From positions 8,715,356-8,779,355 of the forward strand of contig NZ_CP079946.1 of assembly GCF_019968905.1 (NCBI RefSeq): DNA of 64,000 bases, in the 5' to 3' direction. The notes under the pieces were generated by a model. That model saw nothing but the letters and a program-made list of their open reading frames with translations, did no database searches and was not told the origin of the DNA. This document shows positions 8,462 to 17,226 of this stretch, piece after piece (the first letter of the stretch is position 1; each line of letters begins with the position of its first letter). The translations under genes were made by a program, and so were the position numbers. The DNA is from Corallococcus sp. EGB. Its GTDB lineage: Bacteria; Myxococcota; Myxococcia; Myxococcales; Myxococcaceae.

Positions 8462-9814
8462 ATGAAGACCACGCTCACGCCCGAAGCCACCGCCGCCTCC
8501 CGTGAGGCCCTGCGCCGCGCCAACGCGGCGTTCACCCAGGCCTACCCGGGTGAATCCTCCCGGCGTCAGCCCGTGCACACCGTCTACGGCGGCGCCCACC
8601 TCTTCCGTGCGAACACCGCGCGGAAGATGGGGGACCTGGCGCTCGCGGCGCTGCGCGACTACGCCACCGATGGCTCCCAGCTCGCCCACGGCCTGGGCCT
8701 GCCCCAGCGCGGCGGCTTCGCCCAGCGCGTCCATGACCGCGTCGTGGACAAGCTCCAGCGGGAGCCCGTCGAGGACTTCCGCATCGACTTCGAGGACGGC
8801 TACGGCCACCGCCCCGACGCCGAAGAGGACGCCCACGCCGTCTCCGCCGCCACGGAGGTGGCCCGCGGCCTGGAACAGGGCTCGCTCCCGCCGTTCATCG
8901 GCATCCGCGTGAAGTCCTTCACGGAGGAGCTCTACGCCCGCGCCTCGCGCACCCTGGACATCTTCGTCACCGCGCTGCTGGAGCAATCCGGTGGCAGATT
9001 GCCTCCGTCCTTCGTCGTCACCCTGCCCAAGGTCACCGTGCCCGACCAGGTGACCGCCCTGGCCAAGCTGCTGTCGGAGCTGGAGTCCGCCCACCACCTG
9101 TCCCCCGGCGCGCTCACCCTGGAGCTCATGGTGGAGACGCCCCAGGCCCTCTTCGACGCGCGCGGCCGGCCGCACCTGCGCTCGCTCGTGGAGGCCGGCG
9201 AGGGCCGCTGCTCCCACGTGCACCTGGGCGTCTACGACTACACCGCCGCCCTGGGTATCAGCGCGCACATGCAGCACATGCTCCACCCCGCCTGTGACTC
9301 CCTGCGCGACACCGTGCAGGTGCTCCTCGCGGGCAGCGGCGTGCGCCTCTCCGACGGCGCCACCAACGTCATGCCCGTGGGCCCCCACCGCAAGCAGGGC
9401 GACGCCGAGCTCCTCCCCACCCAGCGGCGCGAGAACACCGACGCCGTGCACCGCGCGTGGCAGGTGGCGTACCGGCACACGCGCCACTCGCTGGAGCGCG
9501 GCTACTACCAGGGCTGGGACCTGCACCCCGCCCAGCTCCCCGTGCGCTACGCCGCCGTCTACGCCTTCTTCCTGGAGGGCCTGGAGCCGGCCTCCCAGCG
9601 CCTCAAGGCCTTCGTGGACAAGGCCGCCCAGGCCACCCTGCTGGGCGACGTGTTCGACGACGCCGCCACCGGCCAGGGCCTGCTCAACTTCTTCCTGCGC
9701 GGCCTGGCCTGCGGCGCCCTCACGGAGGACGAAGCCCGCGCCTCCGGCCTCACGTTGGAGGAGCTGCGAAGCCGCTCCTTCCGCGCCATCGTGCAGGGGC
9801 GCGCGTCACGCTGA
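8462..9814 (+). CDS. CitE/HpcH-like aldolase-superfamily protein (DUF6986 type)
   Basis: This 450-residue cytosolic protein has the layout of the HpcH/HpaI-CitE (beta/alpha)8 superfamily. QPVHTVYGGAHLFRAN near residue 37 is a conserved opening. FRIDFEDGYGHRPDAEED near 104-121 supplies the acidic metal ligands. LTLELMVETPQALFD near 221 supplies the metal-binding Glu, followed by HVHLGVYDYTAALGI. Homologues are often annotated phosphoenolpyruvate kinase or aldolase, but I know of no firm reaction, so none is assigned. It is 100-150 residues longer than CitE. The gene ends nine bases inside the convergent zinc-ribbon gene. Confidence 0.7.
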   Translation: MKTTLTPEATAASREALRRANAAFTQAYPGESSRRQPVHTVYGGAHLFRANTARKMGDLALAALRDYATDGSQLAHGLGLPQRGGFAQRVHDRVVDKLQREPVEDFRIDFEDGYGHRPDAEEDAHAVSAATEVARGLEQGSLPPFIGIRVKSFTEELYARASRTLDIFVTALLEQSGGRLPPSFVVTLPKVTVPDQVTALAKLLSELESAHHLSPGALTLELMVETPQALFDARGRPHLRSLVEAGEGRCSHVHLGVYDYTAALGISAHMQHMLHPACDSLRDTVQVLLAGSGVRLSDGATNVMPVGPHRKQGDAELLPTQRRENTDAVHRAWQVAYRHTRHSLERGYYQGWDLHPAQLPVRYAAVYAFFLEGLEPASQRLKAFVDKAAQATLLGDVFDDAATGQGLLNFFLRGLACGALTEDEARASGLTLEELRSRSFRAIVQGRASR

Positions 9815-10870
9815 CGCGGGCGGCTCCGTGGGGGGCGCCGCGTCCCGGTGCCCCAGCCACTCGCGCGCCACCGCCACGTCCACCGCGAGGATGCCCAGGA
9901 GGAACAGCCACGGCCCCGGCCGCGAGGACAGGCCCGTCAGCGCCCACACGGTGATGAGCCCCGCGAGCACCGCCGGCACCACCGAGGGCAGCGCCTCCCG
10001 AGCACGCCGCACCGACCCCAGCACGCCCAGCGCCAACAGCCCCAGCACCACGCCCGTCGCGCCCAGCCGCCCGCGCCCCGTCCCCGCGCCCTGTCCGGAC
10101 GGGAGCACCAGCGTGTTGAACCTCCACGTGTCGTTGTCCTGGATGTCCCAGGCGAAGTTGTCGTCGATGGTGATGTTGCGCTCGCGCTGCAAATGCGCCG
10201 TGGGCACCAGCGACCACGCCGAGCTCCATGGCAGGAGCAGCCCCACCGCGCACGCCGCCACGCCCGCGAACACCCAGCGCTTCAACCGCACGTCCGCCGG
10301 CCGCCACGTGAGCGACGGCTCCGCCAGTGGAGAGGCCTTGAACGCCCGCCACTGCACGAACCCCAGCACCACCGCCGCCAGCACCCACAAGAGCGGCGCC
10401 ACGCCCAACCCCAGCGAAAGGAACGCCTGCGTCACGGTGAGCGCGGTGAACATCGGCAGGAACGCCGGATGCGCGGCCCGCTTCACCACCGGCTCCAGCG
10501 CGTCCGGCAGCTTCCGGCCCGCGGCCACCCACTCGCGCGCGCCCAGCATGCCCGCCCCCACCAGCATCAGCACCGCCCACGGCAGCCCCAGCCCGCCACT
10601 GACGAAGGGCAGCACGGGCACCAGCACCGCCGCCGTCACCAGCCCGGAGCCGAGCAGCGGCAGCGAGCCACCTGGCAACCGCTCGCGAAGCCTCGGGTCA
10701 TCCAGTACGTCCTGCACCGCGCGGCCCGCCGTGTCCGCCGCGCGCTGCGCCTTGTCCGCCACCTCGTCCATCACCGGAGACCCGGGCGCCTCCAGGTCCC
10801 CGCCGCAGTGGGGACACGTCCGCGACGTCCGACCTTCAGGGAGCGGCTGACCACAATGCGGGCAGGACAT
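9806..10870 (-). CDS. Zinc-ribbon membrane protein of unknown function
   Basis: The 354-residue protein opens with a zinc ribbon, CPHCGQ at 3-8 and CPHCGG at 19-24, giving four cysteines for one metal. A soluble linker follows (MDEVADKAQRAADTAGRAV, an amphipathic helix), then about eight to nine hydrophobic helices from residue 70 to the end. A polar insert near residues 228-262 (NITIDDNFAWDIQDND) breaks the helices and probably faces the periplasm. The ribbon-plus-membrane layout is common in bacterial proteins of unknown role. Its tail overlaps the CitE-like gene by nine bases. Confidence 0.65.
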   Translation of the reverse strand: MSCPHCGQPLPEGRTSRTCPHCGGDLEAPGSPVMDEVADKAQRAADTAGRAVQDVLDDPRLRERLPGGSLPLLGSGLVTAAVLVPVLPFVSGGLGLPWAVLMLVGAGMLGAREWVAAGRKLPDALEPVVKRAAHPAFLPMFTALTVTQAFLSLGLGVAPLLWVLAAVVLGFVQWRAFKASPLAEPSLTWRPADVRLKRWVFAGVAACAVGLLLPWSSAWSLVPTAHLQRERNITIDDNFAWDIQDNDTWRFNTLVLPSGQGAGTGRGRLGATGVVLGLLALGVLGSVRRAREALPSVVPAVLAGLITVWALTGLSSRPGPWLFLLGILAVDVAVAREWLGHRDAAPPTEPPASA

Positions 10871-10955
10871 GGCGCGAGTCCTCCTCAGGCGAAACGGGCG
10901 CGGACAGCCAGTACCTCGCTGACCGGTGCATCCTCCGTGAACGCGTGGAAGGCCC

Positions 10956-12365
10956 TCAGGGCTTCACTCCCTGCGCACGCACGGCCGCCTCCAGGCGGGA
11001 CAGGCCGCGCTGGAGCTCGGCCATCTGGGCCTTGAGCGCATCCACCTCCGCGCTCTTCGCGTTCAACTCCTCCGTGCGACGGGCCAGGGCCTGGATGGCC
11101 ACCATGTTCACGCCGTCGATGTCCAACAGGCCGATGCTCTTGTCATCCGCGCCCAGGCCGAACGCCGCACGGAAGTCCTGCGCCACCGGGCCCACGTGCC
11201 GCACGCCATCGGCCTCGGACTTGTAGCGCCAGCTGTCCACCGGCATCGCCGCCACCTTCGCCAGCACGGCCTCCGCGTCCACGCGGCGGAAGTCCTCCTT
11301 CGTGGCCCGGTCCGACGTGCAGCTGAACACGCCCGAGCCCGCCGGCAGATCGCACCCCGTGCTCAAGGTGCTGTTCGTGCGGAAGCGGAACCCGCCCGAC
11401 GCGCGCGCCAGGAACTGGTTGCTCGCCGTGTTCGCCACCACGGAGTCGGTGATGGAGTTGTCCGCCCAGATGAAGGACCCCTTGAAGCCGCCAGAGGCCG
11501 CGCGCTGCCCCAGCGCCATGGAGTAGTCCGCGTTGGCGCTGTTGCGGTAGCCCAGCGCGACGCTGCCCTGCCCCGTGGCCGTGCTGGTGTAGCCCACCGC
11601 CATGGAGGTGAAGCCGCTCGCGACGTTGGAGGCGCCGGCGGTGAAGGACGCGGTCCCGCTCGCCGTGTTGGTGGAGCCCATGCATGCCGCGACGACACCA
11701 GACGCCGTGCACTGGTCGCCGAACGCGACGGTGCCGTACGCGCTGGCCAGCGTCTTGTTGCCGCCCGCGAAGGACACGAAGCCGATGTTGGCCTCGTCCC
11801 ACTCCGTGTCGGCATGGCCCACGCGGAAGGCCGCCTTGAACGGGTGCCACATCATCCGGTCCCCGGGGCCCGTGAGGGGGATGGTGCCAATCCCCTGCTC
11901 GCCGCGCGCGAGCAGCCCGCCCGCGGAGTCCACCGTGAAGACGCGGTACTTGTCCCAGGTGGGCTCGTTGGTTCCGGACACGCTGTTGCGCACGCGCAAG
12001 AGCGGCACCGTGTCCTTCGCGGACGCGCTCGCGTCCAGGAACACCTCCGCGTTCGCCGTCAGCCGGCCGAGCACCTGTCCCGTGCCCGCCACCGCGAACG
12101 ACGCATCCTGCGGCTCCGTCCCGTTGCGGATGGCCTGCGCCGCGGCGGCGAGGCGCGGATCATTCCCCTCCACCGCCGTGCCCGGCCCGTTTCCGTAGAC
12201 GACGCTCACCGCCTCGCCGTCGAGCTTCAGCCCCGTGCCCACCTCCACCGGCCCCGGAGGCCCCGCCGGTCCCGCGGGCCCCTGCGCGCCGTCAGCGCCA
12301 CAGCCGCTGATCAGCAGCCCCACGACACAGCCCAACGCGACGCCGGCTCCTCGGACAAACGACAT
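10956..12365 (-). CDS. Surface lipoprotein: collagen-like segment, YadA-like head repeats, S74 intramolecular chaperone domain
   Basis: This 469-residue protein has a lipoprotein signal (GLLISGC, Cys22). Next come a short collagen-like Gly-X-Y run (GAQGPAGPAGPPGPV, 26-40), a beta-rich body, and at about 205-295 repeats of roughly 14 residues of YadA/Hia head type (TASGTASFTAGASNVASG, SMAVGYTSTATGQGSVALG). The C terminus is a peptidase S74 domain of phage tail spikes: SDRATKEDF places Ser351 and Lys356 five residues apart as in the self-cleaving dyad. A final coiled coil of about 40 residues follows. The layout predicts a trimeric fibre that folds with its chaperone and may then cut it off. 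It is unusual for a cellular lipoprotein; the role is unknown. Confidence 0.82.
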   Translation of the reverse strand: MSFVRGAGVALGCVVGLLISGCGADGAQGPAGPAGPPGPVEVGTGLKLDGEAVSVVYGNGPGTAVEGNDPRLAAAAQAIRNGTEPQDASFAVAGTGQVLGRLTANAEVFLDASASAKDTVPLLRVRNSVSGTNEPTWDKYRVFTVDSAGGLLARGEQGIGTIPLTGPGDRMMWHPFKAAFRVGHADTEWDEANIGFVSFAGGNKTLASAYGTVAFGDQCTASGVVAACMGSTNTASGTASFTAGASNVASGFTSMAVGYTSTATGQGSVALGYRNSANADYSMALGQRAASGGFKGSFIWADNSITDSVVANTASNQFLARASGGFRFRTNSTLSTGCDLPAGSGVFSCTSDRATKEDFRRVDAEAVLAKVAAMPVDSWRYKSEADGVRHVGPVAQDFRAAFGLGADDKSIGLLDIDGVNMVAIQALARRTEELNAKSAEVDALKAQMAELQRGLSRLEAAVRAQGVKP

Positions 12366-12464
12366 GCGGTTCTCTCCAGGTGAAGGCCACCCACACTGGC
12401 AAAGCGCCGGGTCGGAGACAACCCAGGACCTCCCCGGGAGTCCTGCTGTCCCGGAGAAGCACCG

Positions 12465-13538
12465 CTACCAGAGCATGTCCTGGTCCTCGGTGACGCCGGG
12501 GAGGCTGGACACGCGCAGCTCCTGGCCGCCCACGCGCAGGGTGCCCTCGAAGAAGCCCACGGGCTGGGCGAAGTGGCTCACCACGAGGCGCAGGTTGCGC
12601 TCCTCGCGGTGCACGTAGATGGGCTTGAAGCGCAGGTCCACCGCGCCGTCCGCCGTCGTCAGGCGCCACGGGTCCAACAGCTCCTTCGCATCGTACTCGA
12701 AGCGCGCGCGGCCCACGGGGTAGAGCCGGTCTCCCAGCCAGACGGCGTTCTCGTTGGCCTCGGTGGCGCCCTCGTTGAAGCCCTCCACCAGGTTGAGCCC
12801 CACGGGCGTGCCGTCCGCCAGCCGCCCGGCCGCGAAGGCCCAGCGCCAGGCGGTGTGCCGCGCCAGGTAGCCCTGCGTGTAGTCCATGCCGCCCACGCCG
12901 CCATCCAGCCGGAAGCGCCGGCCGCCCGCCTCCAGGCTGCCGAAGGCCAGCAGGCCGCTGCGCTTCTGGGTGACGTTGACCAGCCCGTCGCCCTCCACCG
13001 GCGCGATGACGGTGAGAGCCGGCGGGCCCCCCGCCACCAGCAGCTCGCCGTTCCACTGGAACGTCTGGAGCGACTGCGTGCGCATGCGGCTGACGTCCAC
13101 CTCCACCTGGTAGCGCTCGTCGGCCTCGCCGCGCTTCACGGACATGCGCCCGCCGAGCGTGCGGAAGGCCGCCACCAGCCCCGCCCCCGGCTTGTCGCTC
13201 ACCTCGGCGAGCGGCCCGGGCACGCCCAGGAAGCTCACGTCACAGAGGGGCTTCTTCTCCTGGAGGTCCACCGCCACCGCGAAGGCATTGGCCGTGTAGC
13301 CCAGGTCCACCACCGCGAAGAGGGCCGCCACCTCCTGCGTGGCGACGAAGGTGTAGTGCCAGCGCTTGCGCTTGAGCAGCCGCGTCGTGCGCCCCGGCGC
13401 CCACTTCCCCAACAGCCGGGGCAGGTCCACCTCCGGCAGCTCTCCCTGGTACGTGCCGAACCGCGGTTCCCCCTCCGTGGACGCCACCGAGGTCGGGGCG
13501 AAGGGCAGCAGGGCTTCTCGTTCACGCTCGAGCGTCAT
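12465..13538 (-). CDS. DUF2804 family protein
   Basis: A 357-residue soluble protein with no signal peptide. The paired beta-rich halves carry DUF2804 hallmarks: KRWHYTFVATQEVAALFAVV near residue 57, GGVGGMDYTQGYLARHTAWRWAF near 211-233, and a later NLVEGFNEGATEANENAVW. The family resembles lipocalin-like, AttH-like folds of unknown activity, perhaps binding or modifying hydrophobic small molecules. It stands between the S74 lipoprotein and the natB-like permease on the same strand, with gaps of about 100 bases on each side, so it may have its own promoter. Confidence 0.8.
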   Translation of the reverse strand: MTLEREREALLPFAPTSVASTEGEPRFGTYQGELPEVDLPRLLGKWAPGRTTRLLKRKRWHYTFVATQEVAALFAVVDLGYTANAFAVAVDLQEKKPLCDVSFLGVPGPLAEVSDKPGAGLVAAFRTLGGRMSVKRGEADERYQVEVDVSRMRTQSLQTFQWNGELLVAGGPPALTVIAPVEGDGLVNVTQKRSGLLAFGSLEAGGRRFRLDGGVGGMDYTQGYLARHTAWRWAFAAGRLADGTPVGLNLVEGFNEGATEANENAVWLGDRLYPVGRARFEYDAKELLDPWRLTTADGAVDLRFKPIYVHREERNLRLVVSHFAQPVGFFEGTLRVGGQELRVSSLPGVTEDQDMLW

Positions 13539-13646
13539 CGCGAAACATATGACGGCACTTCGCCCGCCCTGTCACGCGAACACGCGAACCAAGTTGCGCC
13601 CCGACGACACTCAGGGCGCGAGGCGCGGCCGGCCCCCGCCTGCCCG

Positions 13647-14819
13647 CTAGCTCCTGCCGAAGATGATGCGCTCCTGGCCGAGCAGGCGCGTGGTGAAACG
13701 CAGCGCCACCAGCGCCACCGCCACGCAGGACACGAGCGCGAGCAGGAAGGGCACCGGCCCCAGCGACTCCCCGCGCATCACCTCGCCCGCGAGCAGCTCC
13801 TGCCCCAGCACCGGCACCGCGAACATCCACGTCTGCGTCTGGATGGGGGACAGGGCCAGCATCATCCCGGGCAGCGTGGGCAGCACCATCAGGAGCGACA
13901 GGTACGTCTGCGCCTCCTTGAACGACCGTGCATAGGTGGACACCCACATCTGCACGGCGGACGCGGCGAGCACCAGCGGCAGCACCGCGGCCAGCATGCC
14001 CAGCGCGGCGGGCGCGTCGAAGCGGGCGCGCACGCCCAGGTCCTCCAGCGGCACGCGCTTCACCACCAGGAAGTAGCCCACCAGACACAGGAGCACGCCC
14101 GCGCCCGCCATCGCGCAGGTGGCCAGCCACTTGCCCGCCACCACCGCGCCGCGCGGGGCGGGGTTGAGGAGCAGGGGCTCCAGCGAGCCGCGTTCACGCT
14201 CGCCCGCCATGGTGTCGCTGGCCAGCTGCATGCCGCCCGCGAACGCCGCCATCACCAGGAACAGCGGGATGGTGGTGAGCACCGTGGCCGCGGTGCGCTC
14301 GGGAGTGGACAAATCCAGCTCGTCCACGCGCACGGGCTCCGCCAGCTCCGGGGACACGCCGCGCGCGAACAGGCGCTGGCTGCCGGTCTGCTGCGAGTAC
14401 GCCCCCAGCATCCGCTGCGCGCGCTGCACGGACTGCCGGGCCTTGTTGCGCGAGCTGTCCACCACCAAGCGCACCGCGGCGGTGTGCCCGTTCGCGAAGT
14501 CCTTCGCGTAGTCGTCCGGCACCACCAGCACCAGGTCCAGCTTCCCGGCCTGCACCAGCGCCTCGTAGTCCCGCGGGGCCTCCGACAGCTTCGCGCCGTA
14601 GCGCTCCAGGAAGGCCATCAGGCTGGGCGCGTGCTCGCGGCCCACCACGGGCATCTCCAGCGGCCGGTCCTGCCGGTACCAGGAGGCCATCACGTTGAAC
14701 ATCACCAGGAACACCAGCGGGCCCAGGAGCGGCCACATCACCGCCGAGCCCAGCGTGCGCTTGTCCCGCAGGTGGTCGCGCACCTCCTTGCGCAGCACCG
14801 TTGCGATGAGGCCCCTCAT
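13647..14819 (-). CDS. ABC-2 type transporter permease (NatB-like)
   Basis: This 390-residue inner-membrane subunit has one N-terminal helix (LGSAVMWPLLGPLVFLVMFNVMA). A soluble domain of about 140 residues follows, containing DYEALVQAGKLDLVLVVPDDYAKDF. Five more helices from residue 185 include the conserved MAGERERGSLEPLLLNPAPRGAVVAGKW loop of ABC-2 exporters, written here as a landmark near residue 207. The first four codons overlap the end of the ATPase gene, so the two are co-translated. NatAB relatives move Na+ or drugs, but the family is broad and the substrate cannot be read from sequence. Confidence 0.88.
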   Translation of the reverse strand: MRGLIATVLRKEVRDHLRDKRTLGSAVMWPLLGPLVFLVMFNVMASWYRQDRPLEMPVVGREHAPSLMAFLERYGAKLSEAPRDYEALVQAGKLDLVLVVPDDYAKDFANGHTAAVRLVVDSSRNKARQSVQRAQRMLGAYSQQTGSQRLFARGVSPELAEPVRVDELDLSTPERTAATVLTTIPLFLVMAAFAGGMQLASDTMAGERERGSLEPLLLNPAPRGAVVAGKWLATCAMAGAGVLLCLVGYFLVVKRVPLEDLGVRARFDAPAALGMLAAVLPLVLAASAVQMWVSTYARSFKEAQTYLSLLMVLPTLPGMMLALSPIQTQTWMFAVPVLGQELLAGEVMRGESLGPVPFLLALVSCVAVALVALRFTTRLLGQERIIFGRS

Positions 14820-15550
14820 TCGCGCAACCCCTGCTCGCTGCCAATCACGCTCACGAAGGCTTCCTCCAGGCTGTCCTTGCCGGTGGCCGCGCGCAGCGCA
14901 TCCGCCGTCCCGTCCGCCACCACCTGCCCGCGCGCCACCACCACGATGCGGTCACACAGCGCGGCCACCTCCTGCATCACGTGGCTGGAGAACACCACGC
15001 AGCAGCCCTGCGCCTTCAGCTTGCGCAGGAGCGTGCGCACGGAGCGCGTGGCCATCACGTCCAGGCCGTTGGTGGGCTCGTCCAGGAGCACGTTGCGGGG
15101 CCCGTGCACCAGCGCGCGCGCCAGCGCCACCTTCACGCGCTCGCCCTGGCTGAAGCCCTCCGTGCGCCGGTCCGCGATGTCCTTCATGTCCAAGAGCTCC
15201 ACCAGCTCCTCCACGCGCGCGTCGAGCGCGGCGCCGGACAGCCCGTGCAGCTCGCCGAAGTACCGCGCGTGCTCGCGCGCGGTGAGGCGCGGGTAGAGGC
15301 CGCGCGCATCCGGCAGCACGCCCAGCGCGCGCCTTGCCACCTCCGGCTGCTTCGCCACGTCCACGCCGTCCACGGTGGCGGTGCCGCCGTCCGGGCGCAC
15401 CAGCGTGTAGAGCATGCGCAGCGTGGTCGTCTTGCCCGCGCCGTTGGGGCCCAGCAGGCCCGTGATGACGCCGTCCTCCGCGGTGAAGGACACGTCGTGC
15501 ACGGCCGTCACGGAGCCGAAGCGCTTGTGCAGGTTCCTGGCTTCAATCAT
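14816..15550 (-). CDS. ABC transporter ATP-binding subunit (NatA-like)
   Basis: A 244-residue ATPase is read from the ATG at 15550; the upstream extension of the frame is non-coding. It carries Walker A GPNGAGKTT near residue 35, the Q-loop region (here LPDARGLYPRL), signature FSQGERVKVALARAL, Walker B NVLLDEPTNGLD, and a switch His in VVFSSHVMQEV. The signature reads FSQGE rather than LSGGQ, a common NatA variation. It should pair with the overlapping permease to form an exporter. Thirteen bases upstream ends the hydrolase lipoprotein gene, making a probable three-gene operon. Confidence 0.92.
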   Translation of the reverse strand: MIEARNLHKRFGSVTAVHDVSFTAEDGVITGLLGPNGAGKTTTLRMLYTLVRPDGGTATVDGVDVAKQPEVARRALGVLPDARGLYPRLTAREHARYFGELHGLSGAALDARVEELVELLDMKDIADRRTEGFSQGERVKVALARALVHGPRNVLLDEPTNGLDVMATRSVRTLLRKLKAQGCCVVFSSHVMQEVAALCDRIVVVARGQVVADGTADALRAATGKDSLEEAFVSVIGSEQGLRE

Positions 15551-15563
15551 GGGCGCTCGGGTC

Positions 15564-17081
15564 CTACGGAACGGGGCCAGCGAAGGAGGTGAAGAAGGGC
15601 GGCCGCTTGAGGCCCGCGCCACAGTCCGGCGTCAGGCCCTCCACGCTGCCGCGCGCGAGCACCTCCGCCATCAGCGTGCGCGCGCAGTCCGCGCCCACGG
15701 TGTTGTGGCCCAGCCCCGGCACCACCACGTGCAGGCTGTGCGTCAGCGTCCGCTTCGCCTCCTCGCCCCAGGGCGGCGGCGTCACCGGGTCCAGCTCCCC
15801 GGACAACAGCAGCGTGGGGATGTCCGACTTCACGGGCTCGCGGAAGCTCGGGGGCACGTTCGCCTGGGGCCACTTCGCGCACGCGCGCTTCACGTCCAGC
15901 GCCATGCGCGGGCCGAACCAGGTGCCCTTCGCCTCGCGCTCGGCGTCCTCCTCCGTGAAGAAGGGCGCGTCCTCCGCGCACACCACGGCCATGAACATGC
16001 CCCGGCTGGTGGTGCGCGCCACCTCGTCGGTGAGCCCCAAGGACAGCGCCACGAAGGGCGTCCAGTCATCCTTCGCGGCGCGGTCCAGCATCAGCGGCAC
16101 CAGCGACGCGACGTCCGGGCTGTAGAGCAGCGAGAACAGCTCCGACAGGAAGACGCGCCGGGTGAGCGTGAAGTCCTCCGGCACGCCCGTGCGCGGGTGC
16201 GCCAGGTGCACCTTCGCGGGCGCGGCCTCCAGCTTCGCGAGCAACGCTTCCGTGCGCGTCCGCAGGTCCGGATACGCCTTCGCGCAGACGCTGTCCTTCG
16301 TGCACGCCTCCAGCAGCAGGTCCAGGGCGCGCTGGCCGTCGCGCGCGGCGTACAGCGGCAGGTACTGCCCCATGGGGGCCACGCCATCCAGGATGGCGGT
16401 GCGCACGCGGTCCGGGTGCTGGCGCATGTACACCAGCGCCGCGCGCGTCCCGTAGGAGATGCCCCACAGGTTCACCTGCCGGTAGCCCAGCGCCGCGCGC
16501 ACGTCGTCCAGGTCATCCATCGCGATGGACGTGGTGTAGAGCCGCTCGTCCGCGTCCCAGCCCTTGCGGCACTGGGGAATCACGTCCGCGTCCTCGCGGT
16601 CCTCGAAGCGCTCCGCCAGCGACTTGCGCGAGGGGCTCAGCGCCTCGCAGTCCAGCGGGTGCGAATCCCCCGTGCCGCGCTGATCCACGAAGACGATGTC
16701 GCGCTGGCGGCGGATGCGCTCCAGCGCGGGCAGGATGCGCGTGCGGGACGCCGCCTGGCCGGGGCCGCCCGCCAGGAAGAACAGCGGATCCGCCTTCGGC
16801 TCCGCCGCGAGCGCGGGCACCACCACCACGCGCAACGAAATCTTGCGCCCCTTCGCCGCCGCGCGGTCCTCGAAGACCTCCAGCGTGCCGCACAACGTCT
16901 GCGCGGCCACCCCGTCCAGCCGGCACGGCTTCAGCGCCATCCGCCGCCCGGACGCGCTCTCCGAGGCCTGGGCTCCGCCGCCGGCCTGGGAGCAGCCCGC
17001 GAGCGACAGCGCCGCCAGCACCGCCAGCGCGAGCCACCTCCCCGGGCGACGTCCCGGGGGCGCGGCGAGGGGGTGAGACAA
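15564..17081 (-). CDS. Lipoprotein alpha/beta hydrolase (TAP/proline-iminopeptidase-like)
   Basis: About 505 residues are read from a TTG at 17081, preferred because AGGTGG sits five bases upstream and a lipoprotein signal follows (ALAVLAALSLAGC). The mature enzyme has the S33-type alpha/beta hydrolase fold: oxyanion region FFLAGGPGQAAS, then DQRGTGDSHPL, then nucleophile elbow WGISYGTRAAL. The acid lies in LSGELDPVTPP and the His in VPGLGHNTVG, both in a TAP-like C-terminal domain. Cysteine pairs (CEALSPS, CRKGW, CTKDSVCAKAY) suggest periplasmic disulfides. Such enzymes act as tripeptidyl or prolyl aminopeptidases or esterases. It is co-oriented with natA and natB genes 13 bases downstream, hinting at peptide or antibiotic detoxification coupled to export (inference). 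Confidence 0.85.
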   Translation of the reverse strand: MSHPLAAPPGRRPGRWLALAVLAALSLAGCSQAGGGAQASESASGRRMALKPCRLDGVAAQTLCGTLEVFEDRAAAKGRKISLRVVVVPALAAEPKADPLFFLAGGPGQAASRTRILPALERIRRQRDIVFVDQRGTGDSHPLDCEALSPSRKSLAERFEDREDADVIPQCRKGWDADERLYTTSIAMDDLDDVRAALGYRQVNLWGISYGTRAALVYMRQHPDRVRTAILDGVAPMGQYLPLYAARDGQRALDLLLEACTKDSVCAKAYPDLRTRTEALLAKLEAAPAKVHLAHPRTGVPEDFTLTRRVFLSELFSLLYSPDVASLVPLMLDRAAKDDWTPFVALSLGLTDEVARTTSRGMFMAVVCAEDAPFFTEEDAEREAKGTWFGPRMALDVKRACAKWPQANVPPSFREPVKSDIPTLLLSGELDPVTPPPWGEEAKRTLTHSLHVVVPGLGHNTVGADCARTLMAEVLARGSVEGLTPDCGAGLKRPPFFTSFAGPVP

Positions 17082-17226
17082 GATGCCACCTGTCACGGCG
17101 GTCCAACCTCCAGCACGGGGGAGTCCCCTGGCGCATAGCATTGGTGTGCGGAAGGTGCACCCGTCGTTCCCCGGACATGCGCGGCGATTGAATGCGCGCG
17201 AACGCGGGGCGTCCTCTGCTACGCCC

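Noticed and set aside
8345..9526. A 393-residue minus-strand frame over the CitE-like gene
   Set aside because: Low-complexity Gly/Val/His/Arg composition and no start signal; shadow of the plus-strand gene.
12573..15296. A 907-residue plus-strand open frame
   Set aside because: It covers the DUF2804 gene and both transporter genes in the opposite direction and is His/Arg/Gln-rich noise.
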